From Tachypleus tridentatus (Eukaryota > Arthropoda > Merostomata > Xiphosura > Limulidae), in NCBI RefSeq assembly GCF_004210375.1, contig NC_134834.1:16857027-16921026 (forward strand): DNA of 64,000 bases. Reading direction: 5' to 3'. Numbering within the stretch: position 1 is the first letter of the stretch; every line of letters begins with the position of its first letter. A program made the position numbers and the translations under genes. Positions 49,001 to 61,000 of this stretch are shown in pieces. The notes beneath the pieces were generated by a model that saw only the letters and a program-made list of their open reading frames with translations, was not told the DNA's origin and searched no databases.

Positions 49001-52000
49001 GCTTGGTTTACTTTAGGAAACAAAAGACGAGTTGTTACAGCTTGGTTAGTTGTTACAGCTTGGTTTACTTAGGAAACAAAAGATGAGATGTTACAGCTTG
49101 GTTAGTTGTTACAGCTTGGTTTACTTAGGAAACAAAAGACGAGATGTTACAGCTTGGTTAGTTGTTACAGCTTGGTTTACTTAGGAAACAAAAGATGAGA
49201 TGTTACAGCTTGGTTAGTTGTTACAGCTTGGTTTACTTAGGAAACAAAAGATGAGATGTTACAGCTTGGTTTACTTTAGGAAACAAAAGATGAGATGTTA
49301 CAGCTTGGTTAGTTGTTACAGCTTGGTTTACTTAGGAAACAAAAGACGAGATGTTACAGCTTGGTTAGTTGTTACAGCTTGGTTTACTTAGGAAACAAAA
49401 GATGAGATGTTACAGCTTGGTTTACTTAGGAAACAAAAGATGAGATGTTACAGCTTGGTTTACTTTAGGAAACAAAAGACGAGTTGTTACAGCTTGGTTA
49501 GTTGTTACGGCTTGGTTTACTTAGGAAACAAAAGATGAGATGTTACAGCTTGGTTAGTTGTTACAGCTTGGTTTACTTTAGGAAACAAAAGATGAGATGT
49601 TACAGCTTGGTTAGTTGTTACAGCTTGGTTTACTTAGGAAACAAAAGACGAGATGTTACAGCTTGGTTAGTTGTTACAGCTTGGTTTACTTAGGAAACAA
49701 AAGACGAGATGTTACAGCTTGGTTAGTTGTTACGGCTTGGTTTACTTTAGGAAACAAAAGACGAGTTGTTACGGCTTGGTTTACTTTAGGAAACAAAAGA
49801 CGAGATGTTACAGCTTGGTTAGTTGTTACGGCTTGGTTTACTTTAGGAAACAAAAGACGAGTTGTTACGGCTTGGTTTACTTTAGGAAACAAAATACGAG
49901 ATATTACAGCTTGGTTTACTTTAGGAAACAAAAGACTAGTTGTTACAACTTGATTTACTTTAGGAAACAAAAGACGAGTTGTTACAGCTTGGTTTACTTA
50001 GGAAACAAAAGACGAGATGTTACAGCTTTGTTAGTTGTTACAGCTTGGTTTACTTAGGAAACAAAAGACGAGATGTTACAGCTTGGTTTACTTTAGGAAA
50101 CAAAAGATGAGATGTTACAGCTTTGTTAGTTGTTACAGCTTGGTTTACTTAGGAAACAAAAGACGAGATGTTACAGCTTGGTTTACTTAGGAAACAAAAG
50201 ATGAGATGTTACAGCTTGGTTTACTTTAGGAAACAAAAGATGAGATGTTACAGCTTTGTTAGTTGTTACAGCTTGGTTTTACTTAGGAAACAAAAGACGA
50301 GATGTTACAGCTTGGTTAGTTGTTACAGCTTGGTTTACTTTAGGAAACAAAAGACGAGATGTTACAGCTTGGTTAGTTGTTACAGCTTGGTTTACTTAGG
50401 AAACAAAAGATGAGATGTTACAGCTTGGTTAGTTGTTACAGCTTGGTTTACTTAGGAAACAAAAGACGAGATGTTACAGCTTGGTTAGTTGTTACGGCTT
50501 GGTTTACTTTAGGAAACAAAAGACGAGTTGTTACACCTTGGTTTACTTTAGGAAACAAAAGACGAGTTGTTACACCTTGGTTTACTTTAGGAAACAAAAG
50601 ACGAGTTGTTACGGCTTGGTTTACTTTAGGAAACAAAATACGAGTTGTTACAGTTTGGTTTACTTTAGGAAACAAAAGACTAGTTGTTACAACTTGATTT
50701 ACTTTAGGAAACAAAAGACGAGTTGTTACAGCTTGGTTTACTTAGGAAACAAAAGACGAGATGTTACAGCTTTGTTAGTTGTTACAGCTTGGTTTACTTA
50801 GGAAACAAAAGACGAGATGTTACAGCTTGGTTAGTTGTTACGGCTTGGTTTACTTTAGGAAACAAAAGACTAGTTGTTACAACTTGATTTACTTTAGGAA
50901 ACAAAAGACGAGTTGTTACGGCTTGGTTTACTTTAGGAAACAAAAGACGAGATGTTACAGCTTGGTTAGTTGTTACGGCTTGGTTTACTTAGGAAACAAA
51001 AGACGAGTTGTTACGGCTTGGTTTACTTTAGGAAACCAAATACGAGTTGTTACAGCTTGGTTTACTTTAGGAAACAAAAGACGAGTTGTTACGGCTTGGT
51101 TTACTTTAGGAAACAAAAGACGAGTTGTTACGGCTTGGTTTACTTTAGGAAACAAAATACGAGTTGTTACACCTTGGTTTACTTTAGGAAACAAAATACG
51201 AGTTGTTACAGCTTGGTTTACTTTAGGAAACAAAATACGAGTTGTTACAGCTTGGTTTACTTTAGGAAACAAAAGACGAGTTGTTACAGCTTGGTTTACT
51301 TTAGGAAACAAAATACGAGTTGTTACACCTTGGTTTACTTTAGGAAACAAAATACGAGTTGTTACAGCTTGGTTTACTTTAGGAAACAAAATACGAGTTG
51401 TTACAGCTTGGTTTACTTTAGGAAACAAAAGACGAGTTGTTACGGCTTGGTTTACTTTAGGAAACAAAATACGAGTTGTTACAGCTTGGTTTACTTTAGG
51501 AAACAAAGACGAGTTGTTACCTTGGTTTACTTTAGGAAACAAAATACGAGTTGTTACACCTTGGTTTACTTTAGGAAACAAAATACGAGTTGTTACAGCT
51601 TGGTTTACTTTAGGAAACAAAATACGAGTTGTTACAGCTTGGTTTACTTTAGGAAACAAAAGACGAGTTGTTACAGCTTGGTTTACTTTAGGAAACAAAA
51701 GACGAGTTGTTACGGCTTGGTTTACTTTAGGAAACAAAATACGAGTTGTTACACCTTGGTTTACTTTAGGAAACAAAATACGAGTTGTTACAGCTTGGTT
51801 TACTTTAGGAAACAAAATACGAGTTGTTACAGCTTGGTTTACTTTAGGAAACAAAAGACGAGTTGTTACGGCTTGGTTTACTTTAGGAAACAAAAGACGA
51901 GTTGTTACAGCTTGGTTTACTTTAGGAAACAAAATACGAGTTGTTACACCTTGGTTTACTTTAGGAAACAAAATACGAGTTGTTACAGCTTGGTTTACTT

Positions 52001-55000
52001 TAGGAAACAAAAGACGAGTTGTTACGGCTTGGTTTACTTTAGGAAACAAAATACGAGTTGTTACAGCTTGGTTTACTTTAGGAAACAAAAGACGAGTTGT
52101 TACGACTTGGTTTACTTTAGGAAACAAAATACGAGTTGTTACAGCTTGGTTTACTTTAGGAAACAAAATACGAGTTGTTACGACTTGGTTTACTTTAGGA
52201 AACAAAAGACGAGTTGTTACGGCTTGGTTTACTTTAATAAACAAAAGACGAGTTGTTACGGCTTGGTTTACTTTAATAAACAAAAGACGAGTTGTTACAG
52301 TTTGGTTTACTCGTTGAATATTAATTCTGATGCGACATGAGTAAACCACACTTACTCTGACTCCATTTAGGACAATGTCCATGTAGGTATAGTTTTATTG
52401 TCACTCTTATACTTACCGGTAGAGACTCTTTTCTTCTCTGTGATTGGTTATTTTTGGAACAAGCTGGAACGTCATCTCCTGACACCATAGATGACAAGCG
52501 TGAAAGAGCCACATCTCTATTTCGCTATATTACGTCATGGAATGTGAAAAGAAACAGAAATCATTAAAATCTACATTCATAAATAGTCCCGGATATTATC
52601 TACATTCATAAATAGTCCCGGATATTATCTACATTCATAAATAGTACCGGATATTATCTACATTCATAAATGGTACCGGATATTATCTACATTCATAAAT
52701 AGTACCGGATATTAAAGTACATCAATAATGGTTATGTAATAAATTACCTTCAGATTACGAGTCGATTGCTTTAACCACCTGGTCATGCCAGGCCTGTATT
52801 GGATAACTGATAACATATGTGGAGCCATACGTCAACTTACATTTAACACTATTCATCTCCAGTTTGTTATCAGACATTCTACAGACTAAAGATTGCGACT
52901 GTCTCGTGGAAAAAATCTTACTTTAAGTCCAAACCTCAGTAAGTTCTTGCAAAGCGAAATGAAAAGCTCCATTGTACAACTTGGAATTACACTTACAAGT
53001 TTATATATATGTTCACAAGCTGTTATTGAACCAAATAAACTAGTCATCACTTTCTATTCCATTTTAGGTTATTATTCAAACGTTCTGAAATTATTAGAGT
53101 GTTCCCTTGAGACTCTATCATAATTACCATCATGCTTTCATTTGTCTAAGAGCGATGGTCATCGTGTCACAGTGAAATGAAGTCCGTAAGTTTGTTTGTT
53201 TCTTCAAGCACAAAGATACAACATAGGACATCTATGCTGTGTCATCTATAGGGACGTAATTCGAAATATAATGTTATAGACGTTTGAAATATTCGCTGAG
53301 TCACCTCCACTATAAGATATCCGCGCTTGTTTGCGAGGTTCTAAAGCCCTTTAATGTTCCCAGATACCCCAGTGTCGATCAAGCACCTCTATCGTCCCCA
53401 TTTAATTCTATAGCTATTATACAAGGAGTCTTTTTCCAAATATAATCGCCTTTAAGACACCCACAGGTGGTACCTGAGTACGTGATACCCACAAGTGGTA
53501 CCTGAGTATGTGATACCCCAAGTGGTACCTGAGTACGTGACAACCATAAGTGGTACCTGAGTATGTGACACCTAGAAGTTGCACCTGAGTACGTGACACC
53601 CACAAGTGGTACCTGAGTACGAGACGACCATAAGTGGTGCCTGAGTACGTGACAACCATGAGAGGTACCTGAGTGCGTAACACCCACAAGTGGTACCTGA
53701 ATATGTAATATCCACATAATTAATACGTGTATGTGATTACGCACTGAAACTAACTTTTTGAAACAGTTTTTAAACGTTTAATTCCTTTTATTAAAAAATA
53801 AACTTATTTTAAAGAGTATGTATATTTACCGAAGGGATTAATCCCGAATTTTAGCCACCAGAGAGTAGGAGGTAAGGATTTTCATGATGAACGCATCTCG
53901 AAACCAGTGAATAAAGATAATCGCTCAATGTTGACATGACAAAGACGTATTACAAAAATACTTTCATTACAGACACACACACACACACATATGTATACAA
54001 GTGAAAATATTTCTCGTTCAATAAAAACTATGTAAAGCTGGCTACTAAACTTGAAGATCTTTGTTGTTTTTAATTAAGCACAAAGCTACACAGTGAGCTA
54101 TCTGTGCTCTGCCCACCACGGGTATCGAAACCCGGTTTTTAGCGTGGCAAGTTTGCAGACATACCGCTGAGCCACTGGAGGGCAAAACTTGAAGAATCGT
54201 ATCACGAAATAGACGGAACTTATTATTTGATCCAGCTGGTGGTCCCATAACAGAATAAAACATGGATCCCATACATTGCTGTCTTCCTCACTTTGGTGTT
54301 TAAATATAACCTCCCACTTGATCCCGTTGGTGGTCCCATAACAGAATAAAACATGGATCCCATACATTGCTGTCTTTCTCACTTTGGTGTTTAAATATAA
54401 CCTCATACTTGATCCCGTTGGTGGTCCCATAGCAGAATAAAACATGGATCCCATACATTGCTGTCCTCCTCACTTTGGTGTTTAAATATAACCTCATACT
54501 TGATCCAGCTGATGGTCCCATAGCAGAATAAAACATGGATCCCATACATTGCTGTCTTCCTCACTTTGGTGTTTAAATATAACCTCATGCTTGATCCACC
54601 TGGTGGTCTCATAACAGAATAAAACATGGATAATAAATCCCATACATTGCTGTCTTCCTCACTTTGATGTTTAAATATAACCTCATACTTGATCCAGCTG
54701 GTGGTCTCATAACAGAATAAAACATGGATAATAAATCCCATACATTGCTGTCTTCCTCACTTTGGTGTTTAAATATAACCTCACACTTGATCCCGCTAGT
54801 GGTCCCATAACAGAATAAAACATGGATAATAAATCCCATACATTGCTGTCTTCCTCACTTTGATGTTTAAATATAACCTCATACTTGATCCAGCTGGTGG
54901 TCTCATAACAGAATAATACATGGATCCCATACATTGCTGTCTTCCTCACTTTGGTGTTTAAATATAACCTCATACTTGATCCCGCTGGTAGTCCCATAAC

Positions 55001-58000
55001 AGAATAAAACATGGATCCCATACATTGCTGTCTTCCTCACTTTGGTGTTTAAATATAACCTCATACTTGATCCAGCTGGTTGTCCCATAGCAGAATAAAA
55101 CATGGATAATAAATCCCATACATTGCTGTCTTTCTCACTTTGGTGTTTAAATATAACCTTAGCTTTCATCATTATAGCTTTAGTTAACTTTAAAACACTA
55201 TTTTTATGGGCCAGGTGGTTAAGGCACTCGACTCGCAATGTGAGGGTAACGGGTTTGAATTCTTGTCACATCAAACATGCTCGCCCTTTCCGCCGTAGGG
55301 GCATTATAATGTGACAATCATTAATCCTACTATTCATTGGTGAAAGAGTAGCCCAAGAGTTGGCGATGAGTGGTGATGCCTAGCTGCCTTCCCTCTAGTC
55401 TTACACTGCTAGATTAGGGACGGCTAGCGCAGATATCCCTCGTGTAGATTTGCACGAAATTCAAACCAAACCACACTACTTTTATGACTATTTTACAATA
55501 TAGTAACACTTTACGATTTGAAATTCTGGATCTATTTCTTTTACCAGCGAGAAATCCAAAAATGTAGGTATTTTATTCTCCATGTAAAGTTGAGACGGCT
55601 GAGTCTGCTATCTGATCATCAGACGAATCAAGTGATATGCCCATTTACGTCCCTATATTGTTTGGTTCCTTTTTATTTAAGTTCAGTAGCCAGACTCACA
55701 TGGCTTTTTTAATTTAGCTATAAATTTTTAACCTAATGCTTGTTTGTTTACGTATTATCTACAAGATGGTGTACGTGAATTGCTAGGTTATAATGTATTT
55801 TAAACCTTTATAAATTTTGCATAACATAATAATAAAGTGACAGCTAAAGATCGTGAACAATCTTTTGCTATATCAAATGACCATAAAAGTATAGCTACTG
55901 CTAAAACTAGATAGACGCTAGGCTTGTTGAAAAAAAGATGGTGAAAAAGAACAAACATATCGGTTTTCGACTTTGGGCTACTCTGGATAGCTGAAAAGCG
56001 GCATATACACCGGAGATCGAGCGTCTATAGAAGAGAGATCTTCATATTTTCTGATAACCTCTAGAGAAGAAAATCCACATGACCTTCGTGCTGCTTTAAT
56101 ACGAGCGTCTGTGCTGTTCCCAAATAGCGAGTTTTAGCACCTTTTCTAATGTCAATGGCGGCTCATCAGAAGAGGAAAAGAGGAAACTTCTTTTCAAAGA
56201 ACAAATAACATATTTCTTTTTTTTTTGTATTAAACACCTATGCTTTCTTCGTTTGGAGAGTAATATTCTTGAATAACTACAGTAGAACGCTCAAGAATCT
56301 TTTTGGTTTTGCTCTACGTCATTGGTCAAAGTGACGTCATCTTGCTGAATAACGTACAGTGGGTTTACTTTCTGGTGCTTACTTAGCTGTGGAATTTGTC
56401 TGTGCTCAAACAGAAACAGCCGAGCCTTCTTTCCAAGCTCAGCAAATATTTTGATGTAAGTTAATGAAGCCAATCAGAGGCTACTTTTCTTTTAAATCAA
56501 ACAATAAAAATAATTTTAAAAGCTTGCAACACACGAATCTTGCAAGATTCACGGTAAAGAATAATGGTTGTTACAAATTTAATAATGTTGTAATTATTCA
56601 GTATTATTCTGTGATTATTCGGTGTTTTCATGAATATAAATAATTAAAATATATTTCATTAAACGATTTACAGTGATATTGTTAAAAGGTGCTACTACTT
56701 ATCTTAATTTGGAAATTGTTTATGAATTTTACAATTCAGACAACAGTTAGGCCTTGTCTGGCACGACGACGTTACCAACGTGTTTGTACCTATGAAAAAC
56801 TGACGATTCAAATTCACGTATAAATCAACTGAAACACCTAAATAAAGTACGTATTTCACTTTTCTCTGTTTCTGGGTGTGAGATTAATATATCGCTGGTC
56901 TCCTAGTTAATATTAATTGCGAGCCGCCACTGGTATTTATATATACATGTGTAATAACAGGTTTCGTGAATAACACATAATTTCAAGTACCCCATGATTT
57001 GGGCCCCGGTATGGCCAGGTGGTTAGGGCGTTCGGCTTATAATTTGAGGATCGCGGGTTCGAATCCCAGCCACATCAAACATGCTCACTCTTTTAGCCGT
57101 AGGAGCGGTGTAATGTGACGGTTAATCCTACTAAAAGAGTAGCCCAAAGTTGATGGTGGGTGGTGATGACTGGCTGTCTTCCCTCTAGTCTTACACTGCT
57201 ATATTAGTGACGGCTAGTACGGATAACCCTGGTGTAGCTTTGAGCGAAATTCAAAAGGCACATACAAACTTCATAATCTGAGCAAATTTAGTACCGGACT
57301 TCAGAAAACGAAACTGCAAATCTAATGGCTTAACGTAGTGTCCCAGGTGAGTTAAGGCGTTCGACTCGTAATCTCAGGGTTGCGGGTTCGAATCCCCGTT
57401 GCACCAAACATGCTCGTCCTGTCAACAGTGGGGGCGTTATAATGTTACGATCAATCCCACTATTCGTTGGTAAAATAGTAGCCCAAGAGTTGGCAGTGAG
57501 TGGTGATGACTAGCTGCCTTCCCTCTAGTCTTACACTGTTAAATTAGGGACGGCTAGCGCAGATAGCCCTCGTGTAGCTTTGTGTGAAATTCAAATTCAA
57601 AACAAACAATTTTATTGTTATACACATTTTCGGATTAACGAATATATTCTGTTATTTATAAGGATATACAACTGTAATATTTTGCGCAATGGAATGTGGA
57701 GAAATTTCTACTTCTTTTTATACAAATTTCAATAAATTCACTGCTATGAAGAAAATTGGTTGTCGCCCCCTTCCTAGTGCTCAGCGGTGGTAAGTCTGAA
57801 GGCTTATAAAGCCAAAATACAAGTCTTGATATCGGTGTTGGGCAACAACACAGAGAGTCCATTGTGTATCTGTACGCTTAGCAACGAATAGCACGATAAA
57901 AATAACCAGAAACATACCCAAGCTTTTCAGCTCGTATTTTTTAATTTATTTTCAATCGATTTATATTTTGAAACCAAGGCACCGTGTCCAAATCAAACTT

Positions 58001-61000
58001 GTAAAATAGACCCACCAGTTTAGAACGATGGAACTCAAAGATATTTATTTTATTTTTTCAAAGCCAATCGGAGTCAGAAAATTGGCATTTAAATCTTTCA
58101 TACATTTTCCTTGTGGTTCCTCCCGTATTGGTGGCTACAACCCAAAAGTATAGAAGTAAGGAAAATGTTGGTGTTGTAACCAGGATATATCTTTGCGGAT
58201 TTTTCCACTTTCTGGATAACTGCATTTACTATACTCTTCTTAGCTCTTACACGTGCATTCCAATTATACATTCCTACACTATGAAGACTACATTGGACAT
58301 TTAACTAAGAGCAGCTGGGTGACTGTGAAACAGTAATGGCGACTACATTGACATTTAACTATGAGCAGCTGGATGACTGTAAGACAGTAATGAAGACTCC
58401 ATTGGACATTTAGCTAGGAGCAGCTGGATGACTGTGAGACAGTAATGGCGACTCCATTGGACATTTAACTAAGAGCAGCTGGGTGACTGTGAAACAGTAA
58501 TGGCGACTACATTGGACATTTAACTAGGAGCAGCTGGGTGACTGTGAGACATTAATGAAGACTCCATTGGACATTTAACTAGAGCAGCTGGGTAACTGTG
58601 AGACAGTAATGGCGACTACATTGGACATTTAACAAGGAGCAGTTGGATGACTGTGAGACCGTAATGGCGACTACATTGGACATTTAACAAGGAGCAGTTG
58701 GATGACTGTGAGACCGTAATGGCGACTACATTGGACATTTAACTAGGAGCAGCTGGGTGACTGTGAGACAGTAATGGCGACTACATTGGACATTTAACTA
58801 GGAGTAGCTGGGTGACTGTAAGACAGTAATGAAGACTACATTGGACATTTAACTAGGAGCAGCTGGGTGACTGTGAGAAAGTAATGGCGACTACATTGGA
58901 CATTTAACTAGGAGCAGCTGGGTAACTGTAAGACAGTAATGAAGACTACATTGGACATTTAACTAGGAGCAGCTGGGTGACTGTGAGAAAGTAATGGCGA
59001 CTCCATTGGACATTTAGCTAGGAGCAGCTGGATGACTGTGAGACAGTAATGGCGACTCCATTGGACATTTAACTAGGAGCAGCTGGGTAACTGTAAGACA
59101 GTAATGAAGACTACATTGGACATTTAACTAGGAGCAGCTGGGTGACTGTGAGACAGTAATGAAGACTCCATTGGACATTTAACTAGGAGCAGCTGGGTGA
59201 CTGTGAGAAAGTAATGGCGACTACATTGGACATTTAACTAGGAGCAGCTGGGTGACTGTGAGACAGTAATGAAGACTACATTGGACATTTAACTAGGAGC
59301 AGCTGGGTGACTGTGAGACAGTAATGAAGACTCCATTGGACATGTAACTAGGAGCAGCTGGGTGACTGTGAGAAAGTAATGGCGACTACATTGGACATTT
59401 AACTAGGAGCAGCTGGGTGACTGTGAGAAAGTAATGGCGACTACATTGGACATTTAACTAGGAGCAGCTGGGTAACTGTAAGACAGTAATGAAGACTACA
59501 TTGGACATTTAACTAGGAGCAGCTGGGTGACTGTGAGACAGTAATGAAGACTACATTGGACATTTAACTAGGAGCAGCTGGGTGACTGTGAGAAAGTAAT
59601 GGCGACTACATTGGACATTTAACTAGGAGTAGCTGGGTGACTGTAAGACAGTAATGAAGACTACATTGGACATTTAACTAGGAGCAGCTGGGTGACTGTG
59701 AGACAGTAATGGCGACTACACTGGCATTTAACTAGGAGCAGCTGGGTAACTGTAAGACAGTAATGAAGACCCATTGGACATTTAACTTGGAGCAGCTAGA
59801 TGACTGTGAGACAGTAATGAAGACTACACTGGGCATTTAACTAGGAGCAACTGGATGACTGTGAGACAGTAATGGCGACTACATTGGACATTTAACTAGG
59901 AGCAGCTGGGTGACTGTGAGACAGTAATGGCGACTACATTGGACATTTAACTAGGAGTAGCTGGGTGACTGTAAGACAGTAATGAAGACTCCATTGGACA
60001 TTTAACTAGGAGCAGCTGGATGACTGTGAGACAGTAATGAAGACTACATTGGACATTTAACTAGGAGTAGCTGGGTGACTGTGAGACAGTAATGAAGACT
60101 ACATTGGACATTTAACTAGGAGCAGCTGGGTGACTGTGAGACAGTAATGAAGACTACATTGGACATTTAACTAGGAGCAGCTGGGTGACTGTGAGAAAGT
60201 AATGGCGACTACATTGGACATTTAACTATGAGCAGCTGGGTGACTGTGAGACAGTAATGAAGACTCCATTGGACATTTAACTAGGAGCAGCTGGGTGACT
60301 GTGAGACAGTAATGGCGACTACATTGGACATTTAACTATGAGCAGCTGGGTAACTGTAAGACAGTAGTGAAGACTCCATTGGACATTTAACTAGGAGCAG
60401 CTGGGTGACTGTGAAACAGTAATGGCGACTACATTGGACATTTAACTAGGAGCAGCTGGGTGACTGTGAGAAAGTAATGGCGACTACATTGGACATTTAA
60501 CTAGGAGCAGCTGGGTAACTGTAAGACAGTAATGAAGACTACATTGGACATTTAACTAGGAGCAGCTGGGTGACTGTGAGACAGTAATGAAGACTACATT
60601 GGACATTTAACTAGGAGCAGCTGGGTGACTGTGAGAAAGTAATGGCGACTACATTGGACATTTAACTAGGAGTAGCTGGGTGACTGTAAGACAGTAATGA
60701 AGACTACATTGGACATTTAACTAGGAGCAGCTGGGTGACTGTGAGACAGTAATGGCGACTACACTGGGCATTTAACTAGGAGCAGCTGGGTAACTGTAAG
60801 ACAGTAATGAAGACTCCATTGGACATTTAACTTGGAGCAGCTAGATGACTGTGAGACAGTAATGAAGACTACACTGGGCATTTAACTAGGAGCAACTGGA
60901 TGACTGTGAGACAGTAATGGCGACTACATTGGACATTTAACTAGGAGCAGCTGGGTGACTGTGAGACAGTAATGGCGACTACATTGGACATTTAACTAGG

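Noticed and set aside
54045-55238. Overlapping minus-strand frames of 75-118 codons
   Set aside because: They are repeat translations of the 91-bp minisatellite.
56291-56473. Minus-strand 60-codon frame as an exon
   Set aside because: No family recognised, and no acceptor/donor pair with a fitting phase.
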